Source of the DNA: Prevotella sp. MGM2
Lineage (GTDB): Bacteria > Bacteroidota > Bacteroidia > Bacteroidales > Bacteroidaceae
Length of the DNA stretch: 42,993 nucleotides
Assembly (NCBI RefSeq): GCF_002933955.1
Contig: NZ_BEWW01000168.1
Location: 1-42,993 of the forward strand
Reading direction: 5' to 3'
Both the position numbers and the translations under genes were made by a program. Of this stretch, positions 23,125-34,558 are shown one piece after another. The notes under the pieces were generated by a model, which did not search any database, was not told the origin of the DNA, and saw only the letters and a list, made by a program, of their open reading frames with translations. How positions within the stretch are numbered: position 1 is the first letter of the stretch; every line of letters starts with the position of its first letter.

Positions 23125-24714
23125 TTATTGATTGGAGTATTGTCCGGCTACGTCAGCAGCCACCTTTTCGATAGTGTTGCAGACGTCATCGTCAAGTTGG
23201 CCTTGTTTGATTTTATCTAAAACGTTGTCGGCATAGTTTGTACGCATAATCTGCAAGAAATTTTCCTGAAAATCACGTACTTTGTCGAGAGGGACGTTCT
23301 TTAGAAGGCCGCGTGTGCCACAATAGAGTATAGCCACTTGTTCGGCTACAGGCATAGGGCTGTACTGTGACTGGATGAGTAATTGGTTGTTTTTACGTCC
23401 ACGGTCTATGGTCATAGCTGTAACAGAGTCCATGTCGGAAGAAAATTTGGAGAAAGCTTCCAATTCACGGTATTGGGCCTGATCAATTTTCAGTGTACCG
23501 GCAATTTTCTTCATGCTCTTGATTTGAGCCGCACCACCTACGCGGCTTACAGAGATACCTACGTCAATGGCCGGACGGAAACCTTGGTTAAAGAGGTTGG
23601 AATCCAGATAAATCTGTCCGTCGGTAATGGATATTACATTTGTAGGGATATAGGCCGAAACGTCTCCAGCCTGAGTTTCGATGATGGGGAGTGCTGTGAG
23701 CGAACCGCCACCGATAACTTTTCCCCCAAGGCTTGCCGGAAGATCATTCATGTTTTCTGCAACTTCTTTCTGATTGTTGATTTTTGCAGCACGCTCCAAC
23801 AGGCGGGAGTGGAGGTAGAACACATCACCCGGATAGGCTTCACGACCAGAAGGACGGCGGAGTATGAGTGATACCTCACGATAGGCTACAGCTTGCTTTG
23901 AGAGGTCATCATAAACGACAAGCGCATGTTTTCCACGGTCGCGGAAAAATTCTCCGATAGCGGCTCCGGCAAATGGAGCGAAATATTGCAATGCTGCAGT
24001 TTCGGCTGCTGTAGCTGAAACGACAATGGTATAAGGCATGGCACCACGTTCCTTAAGAGTATTGACGATGGTGGCCACGGTTGATGCTTTCTGGCCGATG
24101 GCAACATAAATGCAATAAACGGGATCGCCGTTCTCGTAGTTCTCCTTTTGATTGATGATGGTGTCAATGGCAATAGCAGTCTTTCCCGTTTGGCGGTCGC
24201 CGATGATTAATTCGCGTTGGCCGCGTCCGATGGGAATCATGGAGTCTACAGCTTTGAGACCGGTCTGAAGGGCTTGGTTTACCGGTTGGCGGTAAATGAC
24301 ACCCGGTGCTTTGCGGTCAAGAGGCATAAGAAATTTTTCTCCCGCAATGGGGCTGCCTCCGTCTAGCGGCTGGCCAAGTGGGTTGATGACGCGGCCGAGC
24401 ATATTCTCATTTACTTCAATGGAAGCTACGCGTCCGGTCCGCTTGACGCTTTGCCCTTCTTTTATGCCTTCAGAGGAACCGAGGAGTACTGCGCCGACAT
24501 TATCTTCTTCAAGGTTCATGGCTACGGCCATAACACCATTTTCGAATTCTATCAATTCGTTTTCAGTAACCCCGGTCAGGCCGTAGATACGTGCTACTCC
24601 GTCACCAATTGTAAGTACAACGCCGACTTCCTCAAACTGGATCTTTGTGTCGAGGCTCTTCAGCTGTTGCAAAAGGACTTCGGAAACTTCGCTGGGCTTG
24701 ATATTGTTTGGCAT
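23125..24714 (-). CDS. atpA: ATP synthase F1 subunit alpha
   Basis: 529 residues. The non-catalytic nucleotide-binding subunit. Walker [15 protein letters not shown] lies near 172-185, [13 protein letters not shown] and [14 protein letters not shown] follow, and the family signature [14 protein letters not shown] is near 375-388. Full length and intact; 38 bases after atpH. Confidence 0.97.
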   Translation of the reverse strand: MPNNIKPSEVSEVLLQQLKSLDTKIQFEEVGVVLTIGDGVARIYGLTGVTENELIEFENGVMAVAMNLEEDNVGAVLLGSSEGIKEGQSVKRTGRVASIEVNENMLGRVINPLGQPLDGGSPIAGEKFLMPLDRKAPGVIYRQPVNQALQTGLKAVDSMIPIGRGQRELIIGDRQTGKTAIAIDTIINQKENYENGDPVYCIYVAIGQKASTVATIVNTLKERGAMPYTIVVSATAAETAALQYFAPFAGAAIGEFFRDRGKHALVVYDDLSKQAVAYREVSLILRRPSGREAYPGDVFYLHSRLLERAAKINNQKEVAENMNDLPASLGGKVIGGGSLTALPIIETQAGDVSAYIPTNVISITDGQIYLDSNLFNQGFRPAIDVGISVSRVGGAAQIKSMKKIAGTLKIDQAQYRELEAFSKFSSDMDSVTAMTIDRGRKNNQLLIQSQYSPMPVAEQVAILYCGTRGLLKNVPLDKVRDFQENFLQIMRTNYADNVLDKIKQGQLDDDVCNTIEKVAADVAGQYSNQ

Positions 24715-24752
24715 GTTTTTTGTTGTCTTATAAGGATTTAATCCTATGGTCT

Positions 24753-25295
24753 TTAGTTTTTTAATGCCCGATTTAGTTTGGATAGTTGAGAACGCACACT
24801 TGCATCAAGGCGGTAGGTATCGTATTCTAAAATAAAACCTCCTCCGATACTTTTGTCTACTTTTACTTCAAATTCTACGTGGCATTTTGTTTGGTTTTCC
24901 ACTAAATCTTGTAGTTTCTTACTGGTGGTAGCGCTGACTTGCGTGGGAACGATAAGTTTACTTTTGATGATGCTTTTGCTTACGCGATATTGAGTTACGT
25001 AGGAATTGGCAATAAACATCATGTATCCGGCACGTTTGTGTTCCGTAACCAGTTCGAAAAAGCGTAGTGCTGATTGCGTGGGCTGTGTTTTACCGCAGGC
25101 CGCGCTTATTAGCAATGTCACCTTTTGTTTGTCAGAATATACCGGATTCAGCAAAGCCTGTTGTAAAGATGGAACATGTTGAAATGTTTCAGAAAGTGTG
25201 GCCATCTCTGCATAAACCGCTTTTTCCTCTTTGTTTTCTTCTGAAAATTTGAGTAACGCTTTGGCATAGCGCATTGAGATAATACCGATATTCAT
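24753..25295 (-). CDS. atpH: ATP synthase F1 subunit delta
   Basis: 180 residues. Part of the stator, joining F1 to the b subunits. The start [17 protein letters not shown] and the C-terminal signature ([20 protein letters not shown], then [13 protein letters not shown]) are conserved. It begins 20 bases after atpF. Confidence 0.93.
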   Translation of the reverse strand: MNIGIISMRYAKALLKFSEENKEEKAVYAEMATLSETFQHVPSLQQALLNPVYSDKQKVTLLISAACGKTQPTQSALRFFELVTEHKRAGYMMFIANSYVTQYRVSKSIIKSKLIVPTQVSATTSKKLQDLVENQTKCHVEFEVKVDKSIGGGFILEYDTYRLDASVRSQLSKLNRALKN

Positions 25296-25315
25296 AATCC
25301 AGACTATTTGAAGGG

Positions 25316-25822
25316 TTATGATTTAACCATTTCGTTGAGTAATCGTTCGATATATTCTTCTTGCTCGGTATCTTTCTCAAGTTGCTGCCGCATAACTTTT
25401 CCTGCAATTTCAACCGATATGTCGGCAACCGTGTCGCGGATATCGCGTAAGGCGTTTTCTTTTTCTGCAGAAATTTGCGCCTTTGCTTCGTTCAGGAGCT
25501 TCAGGCCTTCAGCTTGCGCTTTATCCTTAGCTTCTTTAATGATGCTGTCACGTGTTGCCATCGCCTCCTTGATAATTTGTGCCTGATGTTCGCGGGCTTC
25601 TTTTAGGATGGCTGCACTCTCCGACTTGATGTTCGCTAGTTTTTCGTTGGCTTCGCGGGCATTCTTCAATGATTCGTCTATGTAGCTTTTACGGTCTTCT
25701 ACCATTTTGATAATTACCGGAAAACCGAATTTAGCCAATAGCGTGAAAACAATGACGAATGCAACGAGCATCCAAAACAGCAAACCAAAATCCGGGCTTA
25801 GAATGGATGGCAGATTGGGCAT
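25316..25822 (-). CDS. atpF: ATP synthase Fo subunit b
   Basis: 168 residues. One N-terminal membrane helix (about residues 10-30, LLFWMLVAFVIVFTLLAKFG) followed by a long charged, alanine-rich helix that forms the peripheral stalk. It begins 17 bases after atpE. Confidence 0.94.
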   Translation of the reverse strand: MPNLPSILSPDFGLLFWMLVAFVIVFTLLAKFGFPVIIKMVEDRKSYIDESLKNAREANEKLANIKSESAAILKEAREHQAQIIKEAMATRDSIIKEAKDKAQAEGLKLLNEAKAQISAEKENALRDIRDTVADISVEIAGKVMRQQLEKDTEQEEYIERLLNEMVKS

Positions 25823-25839
25823 AAGGTAATCTTATTGAA

Positions 25840-26097
<258 letters not shown>

Positions 26098-26154
26098 TTA
26101 AGGGGTTTAAAAGATAAGTATACTAAAATTTATTGATTTGATTTGGACAAAATC

Positions 26155-27216
26155 TTATTTGTGATGAGCCGGATGAGCCAAGCCAATGAATACTGCACTA
26201 AGCATTGTGAATACGTATGCTTGAACAAAGGCTACCAGCAACTCCAAACAATTCATGAAAATCATTACAATAAAACTGGCAAATGAAAGAGGTGCACCTA
26301 TAGCTGTCCCTAATTGGCATGTGATGAAAATTACACATGTCAAAGAAAGGATAATGGCGTGTCCGCCCATCATGTTGGCAAAAAGACGTACCATCAGAGC
26401 TAGCGGCTTTGTAAAGATACCGAAAAGTTCAATGACCGGCATTATGGGAACAGGAACTTTTAGCCAAGCCGGTACTTCTGGCCAGAATATCTCCTTCCAA
26501 TATTCTTTATTGCCAAAAATGTTGACAATAAGCATTGTACAAATGGCTAGGAAGAAAGTGATGGTGATGTTTCCTGTAACATTGGCTCCTCCGGGGAATA
26601 TAGGTAAGAGACCCAGTAGGTTCGTAATGAAGATAAAAAAGAATGCTGTCAGCAGGAAAGGTGCGTAAGGTTTGTATTTATCTGCGCCGATACTTGGCTT
26701 GATAATATCATCGTTGACCATCATGACAAACATTTCAATAAAACCGACGAATCCTTTTGGTGCGTCATCGCTGTTTTTTTTGTGCTTGTACCAACGGGCA
26801 GATCCGATAAAGACAAACAACATAACGGCTATGACTATCCAAATTTGTACGACATTTTTAGTAATTGAAAGGTCGAGAGGCCTTGTGGTTGTCGTTTCAT
26901 TGATTTGTTCATGTATTTTTCCGCTGTCTTTCTCAATGAAAAAGCCTTCATAACTTTGTCCGTGAGCCAGGCGAGAAGAACTAAATATGTGCCAGCCTGA
27001 TGTTTTGCCTTTTACAATTACCGGCAGAGGGATGGAAATGTGATGTTCGCCCCAAGTCGTGATATGCCAGTCGTAAGCATCACTCATGTGCCCCAGTACA
27101 ATCTCTTTCACATCTATTTTTTCTCCACTTTCATTAGTCGCGTGAACTTTTGTTGCGGATAATATAAAAAAGAGTGTAATGAGAAACCCTATGCCTGTTT
27201 TTTTGAGAATACTCAT
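26155..27216 (-). CDS. atpB: ATP synthase Fo subunit a, long form with signal peptide
   Basis: 353 residues from the ATG at 27216, which overlaps the stop of the upstream gene as ATGA; the open frame extends 13 codons further. Residues 1-26 are a signal peptide (MSILKKTGIGFLIT to KVHA) and about 27-115 a non-membrane domain (HMSDAYDWHI, GWHIFSSSR), an extension usual in Bacteroidetes. Membrane helices follow, including the essential Arg in LMVRLFANMMGGH. The subunit forms the ion half-channels next to the c ring. It ends with LAHPAHHK. Confidence 0.95.
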   Translation of the reverse strand: MSILKKTGIGFLITLFFILSATKVHATNESGEKIDVKEIVLGHMSDAYDWHITTWGEHHISIPLPVIVKGKTSGWHIFSSSRLAHGQSYEGFFIEKDSGKIHEQINETTTTRPLDLSITKNVVQIWIVIAVMLFVFIGSARWYKHKKNSDDAPKGFVGFIEMFVMMVNDDIIKPSIGADKYKPYAPFLLTAFFFIFITNLLGLLPIFPGGANVTGNITITFFLAICTMLIVNIFGNKEYWKEIFWPEVPAWLKVPVPIMPVIELFGIFTKPLALMVRLFANMMGGHAIILSLTCVIFITCQLGTAIGAPLSFASFIVMIFMNCLELLVAFVQAYVFTMLSAVFIGLAHPAHHK

Positions 27217-27614
27217 TGTTTGTTTTCTTTTATTTTGTTTTCTTCCCGAATGCAATGGAAACTGGTCATAATCATAGTTGCCAAATACAACGTAAAAAGG
27301 TTAATAGCAAAGAGGAGCAGACTTGTTTGTATGAGGAAACCGTAAACGGCTAAGATGGTCATACATAATAGAAGTCTGAATGTTTTGTCTGCTAGATAAT
27401 AAGTTGTCAAAGATTTTCCGTTATTACGAAGCAATTTATGAAAAACGGTCAAAGACGCCAAGCTATAAGCGAAAAAGAATACGGAAAGCAGTGCAATTGG
27501 CAAAGCCTGTTCCAGAGCTGCCTTTCCTGAGAGATGTGTTTCAAGAAAAAGTAATACAGGCCCTAAAATACAGTACACTATCGCTAGAAAGAAGAAAAAT
27601 CTTATTCTTTTCAT
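27213..27614 (-). CDS. Small four-helix membrane protein of the atp operon (AtpI-like position)
   Basis: 133 residues with four hydrophobic segments (about 5-23, 36-58, 75-92 and 94-114) and a charged tail ending IREENKIKENKQ. It sits between atpC and atpB and overlaps atpB by four bases (ATGA), so the two are translationally coupled. Its position and topology suggest the assembly-factor role of AtpI, which precedes atpB in other bacteria, but sequence similarity is not evident to me. Confidence 0.7.
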   Translation of the reverse strand: MKRIRFFFFLAIVYCILGPVLLFLETHLSGKAALEQALPIALLSVFFFAYSLASLTVFHKLLRNNGKSLTTYYLADKTFRLLLCMTILAVYGFLIQTSLLLFAINLFTLYLATMIMTSFHCIREENKIKENKQ

Positions 27615-27673
27615 TTTTATAGCTTACGGAATAGGTCTTAGAATATTAATTTGAACAGAATCTGACAAAATTG

Positions 27674-27907
27674 TCAGATTTCAACACAAATAGAAACTTC
27701 GTTCCGGCTTACTTCGATGAATCCGCCTGAAATCTCAAGTGTCAAAGGTTGTGCCCCTTTGCATTCCAAAAGGCCGGCGGAGAGACTTGAAATAATCGGG
27801 GCGTGATTCTTGAGAATTTCAAAACGTCCTTGAGTTCCAGGCACAATAACGCTGTCTGCCTCACCCATATATAATGTCTTTTCAGGAGACACGATAGATA
27901 TCTTCAT
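27674..27907 (-). CDS. atpC: ATP synthase F1 subunit epsilon, short form
   Basis: 77 residues, against about 130-140 in E. coli. It contains only the N-terminal beta-sandwich (MKISIVSPEKTLYMGEADSV, PGTQGRFEILKNHAPIISSL) and stops at the strand EVSICVEI, lacking the C-terminal helical hairpin that inhibits ATP hydrolysis in other bacteria. The gene follows atpD by 32 bases and is undamaged, so the short form appears natural for this lineage. Confidence 0.93.
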   Translation of the reverse strand: MKISIVSPEKTLYMGEADSVIVPGTQGRFEILKNHAPIISSLSAGLLECKGAQPLTLEISGGFIEVSRNEVSICVEI

Positions 27908-27939
27908 GATTTTAGGAGCCTGTTTTTGTTGGTACGTTT

Positions 27940-29481
<1,542 letters not shown>

Positions 29482-29561
29482 TTATTCTTGATGTGATGTT
29501 TGGGGATTTCAGGATAGATGTGAAGTGGGGCACGCTCCTGAGATTCCTCTGTTTGTTGATG

Positions 29562-29592
29562 GCAAAGATAATTCTTTTTACTGCCAAATCAA
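29562..29592 (-). promoter_or_regulatory. Promoter of the ATP synthase operon
   Basis: Minus-strand -7 box TATCTTTGC at 29562-29570 and -33 TTG at 29590-29592 with a 19-base spacer, upstream of atpD and downstream of the pfkA stop. Confidence 0.75.
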
Positions 29593-29690
29593 CTGTTGTC
29601 TCTTGAAAACTTGTAATAAGTTGTTGCGAAACACTAAAAAAAAGGAAGTAGAAGAGAAATTTCCGGCATTTTTGAATAATGCAGGGCCTG

Positions 29691-30668
29691 TTAGATGGAA
29701 AGTTCGTCAAGAACACGTATCAGTTGCTTGTCCATCATTTTATGTTTTCCAACGGCATCGATAAAAGGAACGTATACCACTTCGTTGTTACGTACGCCTA
29801 CCATGATGTTACGCTGCCCTTGCACCAAAGCCTGGATGGCTCCTACGCCTACACGGCTGGCAAGGATGCGGTCGCGTGCCGAAGGGCTTCCGCCGCGTTG
29901 GAGATGTCCTAAGATGGAAACACGGACGTCAAATTCCGGATATTCTTTTTTTACACGGTCAGCATAGTGTATGGCACCGCATTTGGGACTTTCGCTTACG
30001 ATGACAATACAACTTTTCTTACTTTTCCGAATGCCGCGTTCCATGAATTTGATAAGCTGGTCACTACCGGTGGAATCTTCCGGTATGATGGCAGCTTCGG
30101 CACCGGCGGCAATGGCGCTGTTTTGCGCCAGAAAACCGGCATCGCGCCCCATCACTTCGATGAAAAAGATGCGTTCGTGTGAAGTAGCTGTGTCGCGTAT
30201 CTTGTCCACACATTGGGTGATGGTGTTAAGGGTTGTGTCGTAGCCGATAGTGCTGTCTGTGCCGTAGAGGTCGTTGTCAACGGTTCCCGGCAGACCGATG
30301 CAGGGGAAATCATATTCCTCGGCCAGTTTCATGGCACCGGTCAGCGAGCCGTTGCCGCCTATGACAATAAGGGCGTCGATGCCTTCTTTCTGTAATGTCT
30401 CGTAAGCCTTATGACGTCCTTCCGGAGTTTCAAATTCCTTGCAGCGTGCTGTACGCAGAATGGTTCCTCCGGTTTGGATGATGTTGCTCACATCCTCAGT
30501 CGTGAAAGTTTTGACATCATCATTAATCAGGCCGTCGTAACCACGGTAAATGCCTTTGATCTTAAACCCGTTGCAAATGGCACTACGTGTCACTGAACGA
30601 ATGGCGGCATTCATGCCCGGGGCATCGCCACCTGAGGTCAGTACCCCTACGCATCTGATTTTGCCCAT
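29691..30668 (-). CDS. pfkA: 6-phosphofructokinase
   Basis: 325 residues from the ATG at 30668 ([20 protein letters not shown]); the open frame further up overlaps the antiporter gene and is not family sequence. It phosphorylates fructose 6-phosphate to the 1,6-bisphosphate in glycolysis. The catalytic segment PGTVDND is at 127-133, and MGRDAGF and HLQRGGSP are present. The nucleotide loop reads GGNGS (104-108), where most members have GGDGS: the Mg-ATP aspartate is replaced by Asn. The Gly after it is the ATP-type, not PPi-type, residue. Confidence 0.93.
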   Translation of the reverse strand: MGKIRCVGVLTSGGDAPGMNAAIRSVTRSAICNGFKIKGIYRGYDGLINDDVKTFTTEDVSNIIQTGGTILRTARCKEFETPEGRHKAYETLQKEGIDALIVIGGNGSLTGAMKLAEEYDFPCIGLPGTVDNDLYGTDSTIGYDTTLNTITQCVDKIRDTATSHERIFFIEVMGRDAGFLAQNSAIAAGAEAAIIPEDSTGSDQLIKFMERGIRKSKKSCIVIVSESPKCGAIHYADRVKKEYPEFDVRVSILGHLQRGGSPSARDRILASRVGVGAIQALVQGQRNIMVGVRNNEVVYVPFIDAVGKHKMMDKQLIRVLDELSI

Positions 30669-30721
30669 TGTAGTATGTTTTAATATGGTATGGTTAAAAA
30701 AGAAAAAGTTACCGACTGAAT

Positions 30722-32110
30722 TTAATAAGTCTGCAGGAAGTAAATGAAAAATCCGGCCAGCCAACCTGCCAGAACCTTTCCGGACATGTGACGGATGTAC
30801 CAGCTCAGGGTAACGCCTTCCATGCGCATCAGGGCTATTCCGGCCATGGTGCCTATAGATAGCAGAGAGCCGCCTATGGCTGTGGTGTAGCCCAGCAGCG
30901 GCCAGAACAAGCCGTTTGTTCCGTAGTTGTCGAGTATTTCGGGATGGGCATAGACTGCATCCTGTGAGAAAGTGGCCACACTTCCCAGCACAGAGGTGAC
31001 GTTCCCTAGGATTGCCGAGAGAATACCCATCATATTGCCGATAATGTAGACGTCCTGTAATTTGGTTACACTCCATTCGAAGAAACGGTCTAGCAGGCCG
31101 GTTTCATTGATTGCGCCGAAAGTCAATGTCAGTCCGATGTAAAAGAGAATATTTTGTATGCTGACATATTGCAGTGCCATGGGGAGCCGTTTTCCTACCA
31201 TCTGGTCGCTATGAAGGAGAGAACGGTTGCAGAGCTCGTTGACAATCCACAATAGTGACAGTACGCACAATGCTCCTAAAAAAGGTGGTAGGAGGGTGAT
31301 GCGGTGGAATGTGGGAATGAACCATAAGCCGCCAACGCCTACCAATAGGAGAAGAAGCCGTTGCGGGCGGTTAAGAACAGTGTCATCACCGCGGTAAGGC
31401 GGGGCTGTCCGTACAAAGTCCAGACGGCGGGGCAGGCTGCGAGAAACAAGCAGAATGGTCGTGCTCAGAGCCGTCAGGCATGGCAGAAAAAGGGCCCCGG
31501 AATAGTTGGTGGGAGTCACGAAGCCGCTTCCCCATAGCGTCAGGCTGGTCACATCGCCGATTACGGTAAAAGCTCCGCCCATGTTGGCGGCAATAACTAT
31601 GACCGACCCCATGACCATGCGTTGCCGCTCGTTGGAAATCGTAGCGTGCATGATGCCCAGCATCAGGCAAACCGTTGTGAGGTTGTCCAGGTTGGCTGAT
31701 ATTATGAATGTCAGTCCGGCCAGAATCCATAGGAAACGTGTCGGATTGTGTGTGCGCAGCCATTCCTTGATAAAGTCGAAGCAGCCGTTATTGTTGAGCA
31801 CTTCCACAATGGTCATTGTGCCCAAAATGAAAAGTACTACCTCGGCGGCGTTTACGATGTATTTAAAAAAAATGGATTTGGCAATGAACGTTTTGACGGA
31901 AAAGTCATTGACCGCGTTGTTGGACAGGAAAGAAAGGAAGTCTATCTGATGCTCGGTTACAACGAAATAAGTGCCGTAGCCTATATATAAAAGCCAGCAG
32001 AGAACTCCCATAAACATGGCTACAGCCGCTTTGTTCATGCGGTTGATGTTTTCTGTAGCTATAAGGATGAGGCCGATTGTTAAAATTGCAATGATGATGA
32101 CAACAGCCAT
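30722..32110 (-). CDS. nhaD: NhaD-type sodium:proton antiporter
   Basis: 462 residues from the ATG at 32110; the frame is open to a TTG 51 bases up, but [14 protein letters not shown] gives a membrane start. About a dozen hydrophobic segments. Features of the NhaD branch of the ion transporter superfamily are the segment [37 protein letters not shown] and a related second half ([29 protein letters not shown]). It probably exports Na+ in exchange for protons across the inner membrane. It lies 53 bases upstream of pfkA. Confidence 0.85.
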   Translation of the reverse strand: MAVVIIIAILTIGLILIATENINRMNKAAVAMFMGVLCWLLYIGYGTYFVVTEHQIDFLSFLSNNAVNDFSVKTFIAKSIFFKYIVNAAEVVLFILGTMTIVEVLNNNGCFDFIKEWLRTHNPTRFLWILAGLTFIISANLDNLTTVCLMLGIMHATISNERQRMVMGSVIVIAANMGGAFTVIGDVTSLTLWGSGFVTPTNYSGALFLPCLTALSTTILLVSRSLPRRLDFVRTAPPYRGDDTVLNRPQRLLLLLVGVGGLWFIPTFHRITLLPPFLGALCVLSLLWIVNELCNRSLLHSDQMVGKRLPMALQYVSIQNILFYIGLTLTFGAINETGLLDRFFEWSVTKLQDVYIIGNMMGILSAILGNVTSVLGSVATFSQDAVYAHPEILDNYGTNGLFWPLLGYTTAIGGSLLSIGTMAGIALMRMEGVTLSWYIRHMSGKVLAGWLAGFFIYFLQTY

Positions 32111-32226
32111 AGGAAAGTTGTTTGTGTGGGATGTCGTTTCTTTGTCAATAAGCAGAGGCAATGATGAAGTGCGGTCGTTTAAAGCCTTGTGGAAACGTCA
32201 TCCGGACATTATTGTAAAAAAAGAGA

Positions 32227-32298
32227 GCGGCAAACGGGACTCGAACCCGCGACCCTTGGCTTGGGAAGCCAATGCTCTACCAACTGAGCTACTGCCGC
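32227..32298 (-). tRNA. tRNA-Gly (anticodon CCC)
   Basis: The complement gives GCGGCAG at the 5' end pairing with the 3' end TTGCCGC, a D-arm AGCTCAGTTGGTAGAGC, an anticodon stem TTGGC/GCCAA around loop TTCCCAA (anticodon CCC), and a T-arm with GGGTTCGAGTCCC. CCA is not encoded. Confidence 0.95.
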
Positions 32299-32314
32299 AT
32301 CATTTGTTTCACGT

Positions 32315-32323
32315 GCAAATATA
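32315..32323 (-). promoter_or_regulatory. -7 box of the tRNA-Gly gene
   Basis: TATATTTGC on the minus strand, 17 bases before the mature tRNA. A weak TTTT takes the -33 position 20 bases further up. Confidence 0.5.
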
Positions 32324-32521
32324 GGGATTTTTACTGATAAATGAAAATTTATTGAGGCTAAAAAGTAAGAGTTTTATGGATTTTCCTTAAATATTGTGTG
32401 CTTTTAAGGCGGTGACCTGATGGAGAGGGGACTTTTCAGGGAATATGCGAACAGTCTCTATTTGCAGTGAAGGAGGCTTGTGAGATTGCAGTAGCGACAG
32501 GAAGAATTACTGGTGGCACAC

Positions 32522-32784
32522 TTTAACATATTTAACTTTCTGTTACATTTCGGTGTGTTAAAATATAGGTTGTAAGTGTTGATGGTGAAAATGTTATTAT
32601 TGGATTTTTAATTCGAATACTTGGATTTTGAATTGTAATACGGGGAGTTTTTTGAAAAATACAGTGGAAAATGGGACTTTTCGACCTTGTAAATATGTGT
32701 AAAGCGGGGCATTCCGATGGAGTGCCCCGCTTCGCTGTTACAAATATACAACATTTTCCCTTTGAAAGCAAATAGTGTTAAAAT
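32522..32784 (+). repeat. Dispersed 263-bp intergenic element (copy D, full)
   Basis: Occupies nearly half of the 577-base gap between tRNA-Gly and the lipoprotein at 32876; nothing else is recognised there. TTTAACTTTCTGTTACATT start, AATAC at 32616 and 32637 (21-bp period), a 14-bp hairpin 32702-32715/32719-32732, minus-strand promoter 32740-32772, and the end GCAAATAGTGTTAAAA. Compared with copy C the hairpin sequence differs but its pairing is kept. Confidence 0.8.
32740..32772 (-). promoter_or_regulatory. Promoter inside repeat copy D, facing tRNA-Gly
   Basis: Minus-strand -7 box TATATTTGT at 32740-32748, 20-base spacer, -33 TTTG at 32769-32772. This is the best consensus match among the three copies. 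Confidence 0.7.
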
Positions 32785-32875
32785 GGGAATGTTTTGTTGC
32801 TTATTGAATTATTCGGAAAATGTTTGTTTATGTGACTGGCTGATATACAGTATGTTGTGGCTGTATTGTGTGGGG

Positions 32876-33355
32876 TTATTTGATTCGGACAGTCTTTTCC
32901 ACTTTCACGTCATAATATTGAAAGGAGGGAGTGGAGTAGGTTACTTTTCCTTCGGGTATCTCTACGGAATAATTGCGCTGCTCATATCCGCCTGAGGTGT
33001 GGTATCTTCCGGTGAAAGTCAGGGTGTAAGTGCCTTTATTGGCAAATGTGATGGTGTCTGTCGGATTCTGTGGCTCCTGTTCGTAAATGACACCTTTGAC
33101 ATATTTGTGGTCAATGTCTATCGGAGAGGTTTTCCAGCTGTAAGTAGTCTTATTGATGAGTTTCCCCAATTTACTTTGTTGCACAGTGGCTACGATAGGA
33201 GTGTTGGCTCTTAACTCCGTGCTGCCGTCAAGAGGGGCGAGGGTCAGGTCGGATATTTCGGGGGGTAGTGACCGGTACTTCGGGTCATCGGCATTGTCGC
33301 TGCAGCCGGCGACAAACAATATCAGGGCTGTGAAAGCAATGGTGAGTCGTTGCAT
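32876..33355 (-). CDS. Putative lipoprotein with Ig-like beta domain
   Basis: 159 residues with a lipoprotein signal (MQRLTIAFTALILFVAGC, Cys18). The mature part is beta-rich: PPEISDLTLAPLDGSTEL, TTYSWKTSPIDI, then DTITFANKGTYTLTFTGRY, a pattern like PKD or Ig-like domains, and a final basic strand. No enzyme motif; the role is unknown. It lies 609 bases downstream of the maf start codon, with a gap of 28 bases after maf, and may share its transcript. Confidence 0.65.
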   Translation of the reverse strand: MQRLTIAFTALILFVAGCSDNADDPKYRSLPPEISDLTLAPLDGSTELRANTPIVATVQQSKLGKLINKTTYSWKTSPIDIDHKYVKGVIYEQEPQNPTDTITFANKGTYTLTFTGRYHTSGGYEQRNYSVEIPEGKVTYSTPSFQYYDVKVEKTVRIK

Positions 33356-33383
33356 AACTATCAGGTATTAAGTTTTTATATGT

Positions 33384-33965
33384 TTAAAATGTTTTCAGAA
33401 TAGTGTAGAGACGCTGTATGGGAAGTCCCATGACATTGAAAAAACTGCCGCGCAATTCCTCCACAGCCACCAGGCCGATCCATTCCTGTATGCCGTAGGC
33501 GCCGGCTTTGTCGAAGGGCAGGTAGTTGGTGACATAGTAGTCTATTTCTTCATCTGTCAGTTGTGCAAAAGTCACATGGCTTGTCACGGAAAAGTTCTCA
33601 AAACGTTTTTCCGTGAGTACAGACACGCCGGTGATAACCTGATGGGTGTGCCCCGACAGTTCGCCGAGCATTTCGCAGGCTTGTCTGGCATCGGCCGGTT
33701 TACCCATCACGTGCCCTTCGTGGCATACAATGGTGTCGGCGGTTATCAGCAATTCGTCGTTTCCCATGGAGGCCCGATAGGCTTCGGCCTTTTGACGGGC
33801 AATGTAGCGGGCAATGTCTTCACCGCGTAGTTCGGAAGGATATGATTCGTCCACCCCTAGCAGGCTGCGTGTTTTGAAAGGGATGCCAAGGCGTTGCAGG
33901 AGTTCTCTTCGGCGCGGCGAGTTGCTGGCCAGAACGATGTTGTATTTTTCGAGATTGCTTAACAT
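33384..33965 (-). CDS. maf: Maf-family nucleoside triphosphate pyrophosphatase
   Basis: 193 residues from the ATG at 33965; the frame is open upstream into kdsC, but MLSNLEKYNIVLASNSPRRR is the family start. Conserved features are ASNSPRRRELL, ADTIV with GKPADARQA, DKAGAYGIQ, and GSFFNVMGLPIQRL. Maf proteins hydrolyse non-canonical or selected nucleoside triphosphates (dTTP, UTP, modified bases). It follows kdsC, as commonly in Bacteroidales. Confidence 0.93.
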   Translation of the reverse strand: MLSNLEKYNIVLASNSPRRRELLQRLGIPFKTRSLLGVDESYPSELRGEDIARYIARQKAEAYRASMGNDELLITADTIVCHEGHVMGKPADARQACEMLGELSGHTHQVITGVSVLTEKRFENFSVTSHVTFAQLTDEEIDYYVTNYLPFDKAGAYGIQEWIGLVAVEELRGSFFNVMGLPIQRLYTILKTF

Positions 33966-34036
33966 GTGTTTATAAAGTATATGGGTTAGGTTTGTGGTTT
34001 GAATAGGTTCCCGGTCTGTATATGCCGGGATATCCC

Positions 34037-34558
34037 TTACCACCCGAAAGCGGTTTCATCGCTCATCCATAGGCCTTTGGCGCGCAGCACCTGTTCTATG
34101 ACATCACGTGCGCAACCGTGTCCTCCACATTTGTCGCTCACATAAGTGGATATGGCTTTTATCTCAGGAGCAGCATCTGCCGGACAGCAGGGAAGCCCGC
34201 AGTGGCGCAGCACTTCATAGTCAGGAATATCATCCCCCATATAGAGGACTTCTTCAGGAAGGAGATGACTCTCTTCCAGCCAGTCGTTGAAGCATTTGAT
34301 TTTTACGGAGACTGACATGAATACATTCTGAATGCCGAGGTTGACGTAGCGTTTGCGTACGGCTTCGCTTCTTCCGCCGGTGATGATGGCAAGTTGAAGT
34401 CCGCATTTCACGGCAAGCTGCATGGCGTAGCCGTCTTTTATATTGGCTGTGCGTGTGGGCTGTGTGGAATCTTCACAGAGAAGCACGTTGTTGGTGCTCA
34501 GAACTCCGTCCACATCGAATGCCAGAGCTTTTATCTTTGTAAGGTCGTAATTGATCAT
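34037..34558 (-). CDS. kdsC: 3-deoxy-D-manno-octulosonate 8-phosphate phosphatase
   Basis: 173 residues, a minimal HAD phosphatase without a cap domain, as in KdsC. FDVDGVL (Asp15, Asp17) is motif I, ITGGRS motif II and [10 protein letters not shown] motif IV. It releases phosphate from KDO-8-P in lipopolysaccharide core synthesis. Its ATG overlaps the stop of the preceding DUF2520 gene by four bases (ATGA). Confidence 0.92.
   Translation of the reverse strand: MINYDLTKIKALAFDVDGVLSTNNVLLCEDSTQPTRTANIKDGYAMQLAVKCGLQLAIITGGRSEAVRKRYVNLGIQNVFMSVSVKIKCFNDWLEESHLLPEEVLYMGDDIPDYEVLRHCGLPCCPADAAPEIKAISTYVSDKCGGHGCARDVIEQVLRAKGLWMSDETAFGW

Noticed and set aside
30669-31076. Upstream extension of pfkA by 136 codons
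   Set aside because: It overlaps the antiporter gene in another frame and is unlike any PfkA; the family start is at 30668.
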